The notes below the pieces were generated by a model, which did not search any database, was not told where the DNA came from, and saw only the letters and a program-made list of their open reading frames with translations. 64,000 nucleotides of DNA from Viola odorata (lineage: Eukaryota; Streptophyta; Magnoliopsida; Malpighiales; Violaceae), in contig OY829544.1 of assembly GCA_963691705.1 (NCBI GenBank), forward strand, positions 4,347,501 to 4,411,500. The letters are read 5' to 3'. Of the stretch, positions 10,777 through 24,582 are shown in pieces. Both the position numbers and the translations under genes were made by a program. Position 1 is the stretch's first letter. The number at the start of each line of letters is the position of its first letter.

Positions 10777-13670
10777 CTACACCAAGATTTCAGCTGGCCA
10801 AAGTTGCCTCCACTCGGCGATTTCTTCCTTGTTATATAGCTTTCTGATTCCTCCATAAAATCCATCTCTCTCACCACCCTCCTCCTGATGATCTTTCCTG
10901 CTGACTGTCGTGCGTCTCCACTTCGAACCAGGCGCGTACTGGTGGAACTCCAACACTACAGAATCTGTCAGCACAAATTTAATACTATAAGGGATTCAAA
11001 GCAGGAACCAATAATTCATTATTGTGCCTCATAAAGCAAGAGCATTAAACAACAGTAAATGTTTAGTGACATCCACAAAATTAGAGGCTAACATCACATG
11101 TTGCAAGCATTAAGAAAAAGAGCATCTGATTTTGATGTGAAGCAATATCATTTCACTCATATGAAGCGCACTGACCCTTCCTCGCAGCCAAATCTCAAAA
11201 AAAACGAAAGATGATTCCCATGTTTAACAAAGCTTCAAATCAATATTCTCAAGTTTTATATGATTATATCGGTTACTAAAACAAACCATACACACATCTT
11301 TTTCCTGTGTAAGTTGCATCTAGGAAGCAAAAAAAAAGGCTCTCATTAGAGTAACTTAAACACGTTTAGTCACATGAAGACAATCAATGGTCCAATGTGT
11401 TATCTTAACAGCATACAATGTCGCTATCGCATTGCAGCCCCACCTAGCGAAAGATTCGGACTTAACAGAACAATGGAGCTCTATAAAGGGACACTCTTAG
11501 TTCGCTCTCGATGCAGTTGGCCATAAATATTCTACTCAGACAAAGTTGTGACATGCTGAAAGCGATCTTGCCTAGGGGGGGGATCAAATGTCATAAGTTG
11601 GTGGTCCACTCATTGAAAAAACTGGGATTCCAGAAAAGGTTTACCCCCGAAATTGGTTCAATCAGTGAAGTAAACTTTAAGATTTATGTCATCCACACTA
11701 AATGGAATCCAGAATAGGAAATGTACAGACAACTCTACCTTTCCCCCTCGTCAACATGTCTGGCTACTTCCTCCTAGTTTTAATCTTTAGATCATTACAA
11801 TACTGGATTTCGACAGAAACATAAATAGTTGGGTTCCCCAAAAATTTATTATCTTATCCTTAAGATTCAAATGGAGCGCGCGTAAAGTTGATAACTTGCA
11901 AGAAAAAAGAGCTGAAATGAACTCACCGCTATTATGACATTGGCAATAATGTTCATTTCCATCACATGGCTCCAAATGACCAACAACACCATACCACCAT
12001 CCTGCAAATGTGCATATATATGCATACTTAATCAAATATTTAATCATTTTATATTATGATTAATTAATTCAAGTTTATGCTTTTATTAAAAGTACCCTAT
12101 GTTGTTGTAGGCATACTTAACAGCAAACTCGAAAAGGAATCAATTAAATATACAATCAGTCCTTTGCTGTCTCAGTCTCTTGCTGACAGGAAGAGCATTT
12201 TGTGCTGTAAGTTCTCCAATTGGCTTAGAGTTCACAAGCATAAAAGCAAGTTATTCCTCATTCTTATGATTAACTTTGAATTAGATCTTCATTCATGGGA
12301 TAAATACTTTATTGTTCATCTACATGGACGGCTATTAAAAAATGTGAACAAATTCAGACTGCTAATTAACAAGATATCGGTATGCAGAACGAACCGTAAG
12401 GGAATTCTTTGTTTTTTCTCCACTGGATCTCAATGTGATCGCCAGGGCGTAAATCATTCAAGCAATCAGAGCTGTATAGATCATGTGGAGAATTATCAAT
12501 TGGAGCTGCTCTAAGCCTTTCCCATGGCACCCTACTCTCCATAGCGACCGGCCTCCGACCATGTGGTGGATACCTGAAATGAAACAGACAACACACATAA
12601 AAAAATAACTCCACTATATCAACTTACAATAATGCTTTTCCTTTCCCCCATCCATTATTGAAAAACATCAGCATCTTTTGGAAGCAAAAGCTAATTCGAG
12701 AATCTAGCTAGACATCCAAAATCCATGTTAGGCAAACAACAATATCATGGTCCAAAGAATACATTTTTCCAATACCTGGCTTCAAATGCATCCGTACAAG
12801 GATCATAGCTAAGTTCTGCATCATAGCATGATAACATGAACCCAACATGCCCATTCTGCAAAACAACACCATAATAGAACTTGTTATTGTGTGTCCAAAT
12901 TCATAAATCCCACACCAGATCAACTCAATTCACAGGAAAAGTATATAAATCTGATAACGTAAACAAAAAGATCACGAGATTGATACCTCGCGGTTGTAGA
13001 CTTGAGCAGGGAACCAGAACTTGCCAGTCTCAAGAGCAAGGTAACAGGACATGATCGAATTAACCGGCAAAGAACTAATCGCCCGGATGTTATCTATCTT
13101 TGGGCTAACCCAACAAGAAGGCCAAAACATAGAGACAAGCCTCTTGAACCCATTTTTCTTGTTTTTCTTGAAACTGCCACTATCTTTTCTTGAAGCTCTA
13201 TGCCATTGCCACTCCCTATAAGCAGCAGGGCCAATGACTCTGCCCCATTTCTGCTTCATGTGCCTTTCCCACAAGTGATCACTCATACATCTTTCTCTAA
13301 GAGAAGCACAAACACCTGACATAGTGCAAAGCCCTTCCGGCGGTAGCTTCTCAAGAATGTTGTCCAATGCCAATTCAGGCAAGTCCAACAAAGACAGCCC
13401 TCCTCCTCCTCCACTCTCATCATTCACATTTTTATCAATCTTTGCATAATTTAAACTCATTCTCCTCATCATGGACACTCTTGAATGAGCTTTAACGTCA
13501 GGAAAGACTCGAGAAATAAAATTCCTGATGGAAGAGAAAAGAAACAAGTCTTTCCAGAAGCAAAGTGGCAACAATCTCATCTCACTTGCCCACGGAGGCA
13601 GAGGCTTGAGAGGTAGAGACTTGGCGAAAAAGATGAAGGAGAAACAAGTGATGAAGAAGTAAAGTAACAT
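10777..13670 (-). CDS. F-box protein, At2g26850/At1g22220 type
   Basis: Five exons on the minus strand: 13670-12987, 12855-12776, 12573-12395, 12001-11927 and 10964-10777. All junctions are GT-AG, and together they give 401 aa in phase. The start is the ATG of [12 protein letters not shown]; an upstream TTG extension is not credible. Residues 1-18 are strongly hydrophobic and could be a membrane anchor or signal. An F-box lies at about 95-138 ([31 protein letters not shown]). Downstream are the family's conserved blocks: [19 protein letters not shown], a run of charged residues ending [20 protein letters not shown], and [17 protein letters not shown]. It probably recruits a substrate to an SCF ubiquitin ligase through SKP1. 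The substrate is unknown; no kelch, LRR or lectin domain is visible. Confidence 0.9.
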
Positions 13671-16600
13671 TTGGAAGGATGAAAGGAAAAGAAAGGAAAT
13701 AATTCTATCACTGGTCAATTCAAGTTAGGCATAAATCATATACACAGCCCAAAAATCAATGGAGGAACCAATTGGAGGAAAGCAACAATAGGAAAAGAAA
13801 AGAAGGAAAAATTAAACTGATTTTTGCCCTTTCCCCTTCAAACACTCACCTTGTTTAGGAGACAAACAAAAAACTTTTACTCTATCTTCCTCTTAGAACA
13901 AAAGAAGAATACCTTTCACAATGTGGGTTTTTATTGGTTCCAAGAGAGCCCACCACAACCCTACGGTGGGCCTCCTTGTAAAAAAGAGTAAATTATACCA
14001 GAATGAAAGCTTATCTGCAAAGAGTGAAAACACCAGAAACCTAAAAAGAACAGATTTCTTTCCCTTACTTAAATATAGAAAGCTGTTTGGTAAGAAGTCA
14101 CTAGTCAGATTACAACACAATTTACAGAATCTAAACAAAAGAGCCGATCTTTCTTACAAGAAGCCTAAAAAAGAGGATGTCTTTACTAAGAAGGTGCTGA
14201 AAAAGACAAGAAATGAGGTTTAATGAAGAAGAAGACGGTGATGGTTAAAGACGGTGGTGGGTATAAATTCTTTAAATTCTTTAGATCTGATATATGGGTC
14301 TCTTCTGACACAAGGAAATCCTAACACAGCAAGAAAATTCAATAAGATAATCAAACAAAGAGACCCGTATATCTTTTTCCAAATATCTTTAACTTATAAT
14401 TGCATTACATTACTAAAGTCAGGTACTTTAAAACAAATTAATAAGAGATGGAAGAGAATTCAGATCTTGGTTAGTTGAGATAGCTGCAAATTAGGTGCAC
14501 ACCCACCCCAACCAGCACAAGATCTGTATCCAAAAAACCTTAAAGAAATGTAAGAAAAAGCAACCCAGTGAGAACAGGAACAGTATGAACAATTAAGAAG
14601 AAAGGGAGATGACGAATTTGAAAACGTGGGGTGTGTCCTATATGATCTCCTCTCCTCTCCTGTCACCCTATAAAACCTCTTCCCTCCATCTCTCTCTGTC
14701 TCCTATTCTATCCTGTACAGTAATAAAATAGCAAATATAATAATAATAATAAGTAGAAAAATAGAGTGATCAAACGGATGGTTATGGTTAAAACTAAAGT
14801 TGATATTATATTTGTATTTTAAAAAAATAATAGAAAAAATCTGCTAAAAGTCCATTTCTTTCTGCTTATTATGCGTTTTTCTGACAGTGGGAGGGAAATC
14901 TGTGACAGTTTTGGATAAAGTACTGAAAAGTACTGCCTCTGTTCTTTTTTACGAAAAAATGATTTTTTGTTTAACTGAATTTTTTTACGCCGTGTAACAT
15001 AGTTATCAGAATTAGACTCATTCGGCGGTTGGATTCGTGACCTGGTGATTTAAAAAAATATTGGTTCGATTCAGTTATATGTATCCTGATTGGAAAAAAT
15101 AAATCGACACGGCTAGTTTATTATCCAACCGGGTGGGTCATTGCCACCATCAAACGGCATCGTTTTAATACTATAAAAAACGATGTCGTTTTGAGGAGAA
15201 AAAAAAATTATTAACCGTTTCAATCTAGATTGATTCTTTTTTGTGGATAAATTTTAATCCTATAAGAAAAAAAATATAACTATGTCCATAATTTTAATTT
15301 TAAATGCTAAATTAAATAAATATATTGAAGTTCTTAATTTTCAACCAGAATTATAATTTTAGCCATCTTTTGTCGATGGGTAATCTGATTTGAATTAAAC
15401 TAAGAATGATTGTGAGTTGATATGCAGCTCATTGATTATATCAGTGGTAGCCAAAAACGATCAGTATCTCGAACTCAGTTTCGAATTATATATTCATCTA
15501 CTGAAAAGAAAAATGAAAAACAATTGCACAGTCTTCTAAGCGCTGATCCAACTGAGACATGGGGAAATGTAATGCAACTGCACTAAAAGCAGGACGCCCA
15601 CCAATCAGGACAAGGAGTTGATCATGAACGCTGTTTCGCACGTGACAGGACATGAGTAACAGTACAACTACTTCCACACCGCACGGGTGTCATACGACTC
15701 ATATGCAAACAGTATGATATGTTATCTCACTGAAAAAAGGAAGATGTTTAGAAAACTACCATTAGTACTAATAACTAATTAAAGTTGGTTTATAGTTGAA
15801 AATAAATAAAAAATTATTGAACTCCTAAAAATAATAATTAATTTTAAATAAATTATTAAGACTAATTCTCTCTCATATTTTTTTTATTAAATCATCTTTA
15901 AATTTGACCAATTATAAAAAAATGTATTATAAATTGGGTAATGAGACTTTTTTTTAGAATAAGATAAACGTATACTTTAGAAATATAAAACCAATTTTTT
16001 AAAAAAGAGAACAATAAGCTGGAACGGAGAAAGTATATTATTATGTACTTGTAGCGTAATTAAAGTATAAATACATGTTGCACATGCGACTATTGTTTAG
16101 TACATGTCATCTTTATAAAATAAGTTATATGTTCGATCCTAGTAATTTATGGATCCATCTTTATATAGATACATCTTTATTAATTTTGGACATTAATAAA
16201 TTCATGGATCCCTGATGTAGAACCGACGGGGCAAAGTTGAAGGCTAAGCCATGGAACTTGTCTGCTAGTGCAACCCTGGTCATTTTCATGGACAGCTAGC
16301 TAACAAATGTGCATCCTATTTTCTTTAGTAGTACTTCACTAAGTAAGTAGTATCAGATAGTAATATTGTTTAATAATGTCGGCACAAAAATACATTGACT
16401 TTATTGTGAGTAATCACTTGTTTTATTAAAGGATTAAGTTTGACTAATTCCTAAAACCAGTTACTTCGAAAACGTGTTTCAAAATATATAATATTTATAA
16501 AAAATATCAAATAAATACTTGTACACATTTTATATTATTATTTTTTAAAAATCAATAAATAAATATTTGTTAAAGATATACTTACTCCACTCTAAGGAGT

Positions 16601-16771
16601 TACCCAAACAAACTCTTTTTATTAATAGTAAAATTGTCTATTTTCATATAAAAAAGAACAAATTTATTAATTAGCCGCATCAAACAAAATTCTACTACTT
16701 AATAAATCAATCTCATATAAATAATATTAGTTTTGATATAAATTTGCATGAAATATTAGAAATCCCTTCGT
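13671..16771. other. F-box 5' flank and intergenic DNA
   Basis: The first 250 bp are probably promoter and leader of the F-box gene. The rest is AT-rich. A TATAAAA near 14669 stands before a CT-rich stretch but leads to no convincing frame. No RNA gene was recognised. Confidence 0.4.
15152..15192. repeat. short inverted repeat, AAACGGCATCGTTTT arms
   Basis: Two 15-bp arms (AAACGGCATCGTTTT and AAAACGATGTCGTTTT) flank an 11-bp spacer. The motif is common at the edges of plant DNA transposons; the rest of such an element is not clear here. Confidence 0.5.
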
Positions 16772-17024
16772 CTTTTAATAATTGACTTTTTGAAATAGTA
16801 GTAAAATTGAAAATATAATTTCTGATCTTATTTTATTCCACATTCTTTCATTTTTTTTTTCCTAATTTCCACTCAAATTACCACACCATCATCAAATTGG
16901 ATTGATGCATAAAAAAAATTATCATTTGCATAAAATATATGCTCGATAAAAAAAGAAAAATGTTAGTTAATAAAGAACGTAGGAAAACGTCAGTTATTAA
17001 AGGACGGAGAAAGTATAAAATAAA
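16772..17024. mobile_element. degenerate MITE, Stowaway-like ends
   Basis: The left end ATCCCTTCGTCTTTTAATAA and the inverted right end (TTTCTCCGTCCTTTAATAAC on the opposite strand) are imperfect terminal inverted repeats of the CTCCCTCCGTCC type. No coding capacity. The element is older than the clean one at 49154. Confidence 0.55.
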
Positions 17025-18764
17025 ACCATTTTTTCCTACTAAGTATGATTATGATTTTGTTAATATGTTCCTTTATCTTTTTTTTTTTTGTTCTTCCAAT
17101 GAGTTTGATCGGAGAATATTGCAAATGAAGTCAAGAGAAGAGAGATCGTTGGAGAATAGAAGTTGCTTGAAGAGGGATGTTGGTAGTGGTGGACAAAAAG
17201 GTCACTTCCACATGATTAGCTCCCTCAAGATCCCGAGATTATTGACACCTCGCAAAAGCGCGACTATCATTGGCCGGTAAATATATATGGGGCGGCCACC
17301 AGTGTGGGCTTGGTGATTGGTGTGAAAGACACCAACGTGGCTTTCAAAAAGATGGGAATGAATCTAGGATAGCCGCTAAAAGAATAGTTTTTAGTTAGAA
17401 ATTCAAATACAAGACCTTTTTGTAGAAAAATTATCATTAAGCTATAATCTTTTTACTCTATGCTTATGCATGCTGCGTAGAGATCTAATCTATGGTTTTT
17501 TAATAAACTAATTTGATTGGCTCTAGTTTAATTAGTGGGTACTACCACTAACTAAAAATGTTTTTTTTCTTCCATAGATTATGGAGCAAAATTGGTAAGG
17601 GAAGATGCATGAGGTGTCGTCGTGTAGGTCATAGATGAGGTGAAAAAGTCCTAAATGTATGCATCTTTCTTTCCCATTAGTTACTTGCCTTGTCTCCTGA
17701 AGTTTAAGCATCTTATCCATCATCATAAAACCAATCTGCCTTTTTTTTCTTCCCATGAGATGCCCCACCAATTCTTGTGGAATGCAATAAATGCGCATGA
17801 GAGGGACAAAATGATCCATGAACCTAACTTGAAATTAAATGTAGGGGTGGAAAGGAGCGAAGTTTGACATTTTATTAATCTATTGATGGTCTGTTGATGA
17901 TAAAGTATCATTTCGCATCTAAAATGATATCAGTTTTTATTTTTTTTAATAAATTTAAACTAATGAATGTATGCAAAGGGATATTTAGGTGGAGGGTCCA
18001 TATAAATGCAAAATCTTAGCCCACTTTTTCAGCATTGAAAGGCCCAAGTCAGAGAATGGCAGACTACTGTAAAAAAGAGACCCAAATTTCCAACCGAGAA
18101 AGTACTATATGATTTATGAATGTGAATATTAAAGTGTTTCTCACAATAAATGTTTGGACCTCAGTCAAATTATTAAGAAATATTTTAGGTTATTCAAATG
18201 AAAAAATAGTGAAAAGAAAAGAGAGAGAAGTTTATTTCCAAGAGAAATAAAAGAAAAATATACGTTCATATTGATCAAGGCCCGTTGGGTTTCTCGATAG
18301 GCTTAGGAATGTGGACTTCATGAATGGATCAAGGCCTATTAATGTTGTTACTGGGCTACTTACATTTGGATTCGTAGTTGTAGACTCAGACTCCTTAACA
18401 GCTAGGTTGAGCTGGCTGGAGTCAAGCTAAATGAAAGGGCTAATAAGCCCATTACTTAAATTCTTAAAGTTGTCAGGCCCGTTTATGTTATAAACCTGGC
18501 CCGACCCTATAGGTTTAACCCCCAACCCAACCCATTTAATACATAAATATACGATGAATTTATAGTTTAAAATAGAAAATGATAAATTTTGAGTTTAAAA
18601 AAAGTCTCTTTTTATCATATCTTTATGGGTCAAAAAAAGTTCATTAGCTCGCAAATCTAATCTCAACAGCTATTTTTACAAGAATACAGAAAAACCAAGT
18701 ATCATTCTCCTCCTGACAGTGTAACTCCTGCGAGTTAGGGACCCCATCTGTTGTGTATTAGTTC
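17025..18764. other. intergenic, no gene seen
   Basis: Several short open frames occur on both strands (for example around 17532-17819 minus) but show no family resemblance, splice context or codon bias. Nothing is called. Confidence 0.4.
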
Positions 18765-19110
18765 TGCCAGTGCCTTCCCAGATTTCTCAAAGTGATCCCC
18801 ACCTTCCTCCCTTACCACCACTTCAGCCCGCGACCTGCCCTCTCCCTCTGCTCAACAAACAAACCAAACATCATCTGTTTCCTTTCTCCCCAATCAGACG
18901 GAACCCTCGGCCACACCTCCATCTCGTCTTCATCCAATGGTCTTACGACAACATCGGAAACCAAACCCCAAATATGCCAACCTTATCTCCTCCAATTCTG
19001 TTGTTGACAGTGAACCCAAAACATTCAAGGAAGCAAATCGCAGAGATAAATGGCGAGAAGCGATGGCTTCTAAGGTTGCAGCTTGATTCAAAATGGGAAT
19101 ACTAATGAAT
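18765..19110 (+). mobile_element. Ty1/copia polyprotein fragment
   Basis: The frame 18892-19086 reads SRLHPMVLRQHRKPNPK, then SEPKTFKEANRRDKWREAM. This is the HPMxTR...EPxxFKEAxxxxxWxxAM signature linking integrase to reverse transcriptase in Ty1/copia elements. The preceding proline-rich part lies in another frame, a stop follows at once, and no LTR or other pol domain is nearby. It is a broken remnant. Confidence 0.75.
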
Positions 19111-20973
19111 TTTTCAACTAAGTGATACTTCTTCCTAAAAGAAAAAATAGTTATGTTTCGAGTTGGAACTTTCTTATTAACCCACCCGCACGTATTGCCC
19201 GAGCTTTAACCTAAGGTGAACAATCTTGACCTCTTAGCATAGGGAGAAAAAAGTAATAATGGGCTATACTACTCTACAAATTAGGGGTTAAGAAAGAATA
19301 TGAGAAAAGCTTGAAGGAGAAGATGGGAAACAAAATCGAGGCATGACAAAGAAGCGCATTATATGGTACAATCCCAAGGGCCAAACCAAAGCTTTAACCG
19401 AAGAAACCCCTTTATTTTTCTCTTTAATGCCTAAATGCGCTGCTACAGTTTCAGCCTTTTTCATTCCCTATTCTTTTTTTCTTTTCCTCCCCCGGAATTT
19501 TGGGATCAAGAAAAGAAAAAACACAAGTCAATTTATTCGTTTATTTTATTTATATTTTTTTTGGCATTTGTGGATCGAGAGGAATGTCGTTGTCTTCCAG
19601 CAGTTTCAGTCAAGCTCAGACCGCGTCATTTAAGTGGCTTAGCCGATTGGTTCAAAGGGAAGGATTTCCATTTTTGTTTTACAGCTAGCGACTTGAGATG
19701 CTTGGCGGATGAAATTATTTATGGTGTAATTGATCTTTGGTCACTATTCTGGGCTTTTTCAAACAAACAAAAGAACGTGCACTTCAGCAGCATTTTCACC
19801 AATTTACCAAATTGGAATTTTTTGTTCTATCAGGTGATCATCGTTAGTAATTCGGAGTGGAAAAAACAAATCAATGGGCTACTGTTTCATCACCCTTTTT
19901 CGAGCCTCTTTTTCTCTTCTTCTTTTGAGAGCAAAAATATGTAAATATGTCCAACTCAAAACCATGACATGATTGATTGCTCAAATTCCACCGATTTGTT
20001 CTTTTTCTTTTTCCTCTCCCGTCCTTTTATGACTGCCTCTCTTTTTTTCAGAAGAATTTTGGAATTAAAAGACGGGGAAAAAACAGGGTCAATAATTGGT
20101 TTATCAAACTTCTTTTTATACAAAATTTAAATTTTAAAGAAGTTGTAACTTAATTAGTTTGATATGAAAAACAATGATTTGTCAATTATCTCAAAGACTA
20201 TCGTAATTACATGCTATCATTTAACAATTTATGGGGACGAATCACTTGGTGAGTGTGAATAAACAATTGCATAAATCGATTATTTTTAATTAATATTCAT
20301 CGTGCAACTCTCTTAAAACGAACTAGATGTATAATCTTTGGAATAAAAAGGTCTGATTGACAAACTTATGTTGATGGAAGTCTAATCTCCAATATGTATT
20401 GGACTAATTAAGCAATAAAAAGCAACAACTTTTTTCTTGCCATATTTTATATACGAGCTACTATCTTTTTGTGAATTTTCCTTTACAGCAAAGAAAGACC
20501 AATATTGACCTTTATAAAGGCAAACATTTCATGAGATCATATTTTAGACTCCCACGTACAATTACATTTAGTTCTAATGAATTTTATACCATGTCAACAT
20601 TGGCATGAATGTATAGTATTACATCTTTTTCTAATAATAACATACTTTAGCTCTTCTCTTACTCGTAACTCGTACGTGAACCGTTCAGAGTGTACCTTTA
20701 CTAGAAAACTCAAAAACAAAAACCCAAGTTGTAGATTGTAGATATGGAAATGCTAGAGTAGTTTCATTAAGGAAAAAAGGTAAGAGAACATTCCAATATA
20801 GTTTTGCTAGCTAGTGATCTTGCATGAAGCAGCTAGCCTAAATTCATCAGCTACTTATACATATATCTACATAAATAATCAATCATCATACATTAAAGAA
20901 AAAAAACAGAAAAAAAAAAAAAAGTCTAACTAGTTAGATAAAACTAACTCTAAAACTTTTTTCTTCTTGATCA
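19111..20973. other. intergenic, repeat-like, plus HSF 3' flank
   Basis: Contains a WIERN-like stretch (near 19560-19600) that faintly recalls the end of a LINE reverse transcriptase, too short to call. The last few hundred bases are probably the 3' UTR of the heat-shock factor. Confidence 0.35.
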
Positions 20974-21995
20974 TCAATTCACTTCTGGATGCACTCTTTT
21001 CTTCCCACAAAGTGGCACTCCAAAAAGCTTCACTCCACTATATGACTGATCAGCACCATTCAAAGTCAATGGAGACTTAGGACTAGGCGCCTGATCAGTA
21101 CTATATTGATGTTGATCATGAGGTGAAGAAGAACCCAATTCCACAAGCTTAGGCATCAATGCAGTGGTGTTGGTGTTGAAATTAGGTTTTTGAACTTGTA
21201 CATGGTTTTGGATGAAGTAGATGATGTCATTGTAGAGGTTCTTCATGTGAGATAGCTCAGTTACTAGCATGTAGTTCTTCTTCCTCAGTCTCTGGTTGTC
21301 TTCAGAGAGTGCAGTTAGGATATCTGTGTTTGGTTTTTGTGATTGGATCATGGATGGATCAGAAGAATCACTAATCCAAGAAAAAGTAGTACTGTCTCGT
21401 GCTTGATCAGTTGTTTGGAGAAAATGGAGTTGGTTTTGTTGTTGTTGGTGATGGAATTGGTGGTGATCATGGTAGTTTTGTTGGTGAGGTGTTTTTCTTC
21501 TTTGGATCTCAGATAGCAAATGCTTTGCTCCTCTCCTAAAGTACTCATTCGCAAACTCCCATCTATCCGCAACTACTTTCTTGAATCCCTGCAATAAAAC
21601 AAGTTTGTACCTCAGTAATACTTCATATAACAAAACAATCATTATACGGAGAGATTAATGAATCTGTAAATTATAACTCAGTGATACTGCTGGCAGTATG
21701 GTATACGTACGTAGGTGTTGAGTTGTCTGACGAAGCTAGAGAAGTTGTTGTGCTTGAAGTAGTTGGGGAGGAGATCTCTAGCAAACTCAGGTGGTCTCCA
21801 AACAACAAAGGTCGTCTCATCATCTCCCCAAGATACAATGTGGTTGGTTAGAGGGTCATCAACAAGTTGGTATGTCTTGGTCAAGAAAGGAGCAGGAACT
21901 GCCTTTTGTGACTCCACAGAAAAAACCATCTCTTCTCCACCACCACACATATTCATCTGATTTTGATCCCTCTCCACCTTAAAATAACTAGCCAT
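20974..21995 (-). CDS. HSFB4: class B heat-shock transcription factor, HSFB4 type
   Basis: Two exons (21995-21711 and 21588-20974) give 299 aa. The intron lies directly after QLNTY, the conserved HSF position, with donor GTACGT and acceptor TTGCAG. The DNA-binding domain (about 34-128) contains [34 protein letters not shown] and [14 protein letters not shown] His/Gln-rich linker follows, then a short heptad oligomerisation region (about 190-230) without the class A insertion. The C-terminus has [14 protein letters not shown]: the LFGV repressor tetrapeptide and a basic nuclear signal, both typical of class B. Members act as repressors; Arabidopsis HSFB4 (SCHIZORIZA) patterns root ground tissue. 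Assignment to B4 rests on the LFGV..KKRVHP end and is not a phylogeny. A TTCTTGAA heat-shock half-pair at 22404 could allow self-regulation. Confidence 0.93.
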
Positions 21996-22023
21996 GCCTA
22001 TATATATTACTACAAAGTAAATA

Positions 22024-22025
<2 letters not shown>

Positions 22026-22057
<32 letters not shown>
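22026..22057. repeat. (TA)n microsatellite in the HSFB4 leader or promoter
   Basis: About 16 TA units lie 30-60 bp upstream of the HSFB4 start codon. Length changes here could alter the TATA or leader region. Confidence 0.95.
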
Positions 22058-23100
22058 TTGAACTAAGAAAGTGATGTAAGTGACACCTCTCTCTCTCTTC
22101 TTTCTTTCAGTTTTTTTCAAGATTGTTTAGTAGCCAATCATTATATTAGGTGTCGATTATATTTCGAATTTAAGTCGGGTAAAACCGTATTTTTTTTTTA
22201 TTGATCATTATAATTATAATTTTGTAGCTTTATGAAACAGAAACATATGGGATGTCACTAAGATTAAACAAAGGTTGGGTAGGCAGAGAGAGTGTTACCT
22301 TTTATTTTCTTTCTTTTTCCTTCCACTCACTCACTACTGTGTGGTTTTCTAACTTTAAGAAGCATATGACCATGTCAGTTTTTTAGAAAATATTGAATAT
22401 TTTTTCTTGAATTACTACAAGTGATGAGATCCAATGAGTTTGTAATATAAATTATGGGAATCGATTTGCTTCCTTTGGCTCAGTACTGAATTTGGTCGGA
22501 AAGAAGCATCAATTGATAATTGATGATTCTTGAGATCCTAAAATCTCTTAACGGGTCTTTCTATACACAAATATGACAATCCTGTGCCACAAGTATGTTC
22601 TTGTTTTGTTATAATTAAAAAACTGTTTGGTTTTACGAACTATAGCCTCATGTCAAAAATATGAGAAATAAAAATCAAGTAAAGAAGTTTGGATGATGTT
22701 TGTTTTTATTCCGGACATAAAGATCCAAAATCATAAGCTAGGCCTAGGGCACAGCTGATTTCTAGATTGTACACCTCGTTCCAACTCGTTCCTCCACCCT
22801 AGACGGACAATATTTAAATTATTCCCCCAAACTGAAATTTCGAAGCATGCGCCTAAGAAAAGCACTTCTCAAACTATAAAACATATCATAGTAAGTATCC
22901 ATGAGTCTTAAACGAATAAATGTAGAGCTTAAAACTAATCATATTCGTACTGAATTGATCGTTAGAAGTTATGATGAGTATGTATTTAACATTTTTAAGT
23001 TTAAAAGTGGTGTGACAAAATTGATAAGTTGAATCAACACTAATCTCAAAAGTAATATTTCTTTTCAGGTTTTAGTTTTTCTTGAAACCTACTTCTTTTA
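22058..23100. other. HSFB4 upstream region
   Basis: Presumed promoter DNA of the minus-strand HSFB4, ending at the Helitron insertion site (an A at 23100). No gene is seen. Confidence 0.5.
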
Positions 23101-24433
23101 TCTATACTATATAAAAAGCACGAAGGACCTTATTCTTTAAAAGTCTACTATGCCCTTTAATTATTAAAAAATTTAAGGGTGTAATAGACTTTTAAACATT
23201 TTAATTAATTAACTTACCTATTAAATTAATTAACCTACCTGTTAAGTTATTTGATTGTAATAGACTTTTAAACGTAATAGACTTTTAAACATTTTAATTT
23301 ATTTATTTATTTAATTAATTAACCTATCTATTAAATTAATTAACCTACCTATTAAATTATTTATATTTTTAATTGGTTCGAATCAACATCACCCTTAAAA
23401 AATTAACCAGTATATATTAAAAAATTAAAATAATTAGTGATTGATAAAATAATTAAATAACTTAACAATATGTTTTACCATCTTTTAATTTTGTAATTAT
23501 TAGAAAGACCGAAATTGCAATTTTGTTGCAGGCTTACGTTGCAAATTTCAGGCTTATATTGCAAATTTCAAAACTATTGGGTTCAAAGTGGGAGATTTTA
23601 TAAACTTTAAGGTTTCTTTATATAGTTTATCCAAAAATATATTTAATTTTTTAATCAATAAAGTTAATAATTTTATTATTATTATATAATAAAAAATAAA
23701 ATGTTACAAAATAAATATTTTGAGTATATTTTTAATGATTATGTAAATATATTTCTTGAGATTTTAGTATATTTTTTGAGATAAAAACTAGATAATGTTT
23801 TTAATTTCAAGTTAAACAACAACACAAATTTTAAAAAAAAAAAAAAATCCTATATGGCAAAAGTGGAAAGAAAATCGGATCTCCTACATTCGTTAGTCTC
23901 TTAAAAAATCACATGGGAGTAGCTTGTAATAATATTTTAAATAACACTAATAATAGTAAATTATAAAGTAAAAAAAATTATAATTTTTTTTTTCAATTAA
24001 GTAATGCAATTTTATTTATATTATTAAATAAAAATTATTTAATTAATAAATAATTATAATATTCATAACTTTTAGTAAGAGCTTGAAATTATTAAATTAT
24101 TTATCATAGAAAATTTACTTAGTATTGCGAGTTAAGAAAGTTAGCAAAAATAAATTATATTTGTATAAACTATATATATATTTTTGAAAGTGAATTAATA
24201 TTAAAATTATGAATAATTAATGTATATTAAATATATTCTTTAGAATTTAAATTTATATTAAATAATTTTTTGATAATATGAAAAATAAAAGAAGGTGATT
24301 TTTTATAATAAAATATTCACATCATAATATTAAATTATAATTAACAAAAAAATTATTTAATAATTTAAATTCTAAAATACAAAAGAGAAAGATAATATTT
24401 TTAAGAACTAAAATATGTTAAATACCGAAACTA

Positions 24434-24582
24434 TCTTCCTATGAAATTATTCTTATGAACTTTAACTTTTATATATTTTTAAAATTTATCATTGTTTTTT
24501 CACCCATGTCAATATCACAAACAATGATAAATTTTAAAAATATATAAAATTAAAAGTTCATAAGAATATTTTCATAGGAAGA
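24434..24582. repeat. long inverted repeat inside the Helitron
   Basis: Arms of about 65 bp, beginning TCTTCCTATGAAATTATTCT on the left and ending in its near-complement on the right, flank a loop of about 20 bp. The whole would fold as one long hairpin in RNA or single-stranded DNA. It may be an older MITE nested in, or captured by, the Helitron. Confidence 0.8.

Noticed and set aside
12077..12514. 145-codon plus-strand frame
   Set aside because: It overlaps intron 3 and exon 3 of the F-box gene on the other strand and shows no family features.
19343..19944. Possible LINE reverse-transcriptase tail (WIERN-like)
   Set aside because: Only a few residues fit; surrounding frames have no reverse transcriptase or endonuclease motifs.
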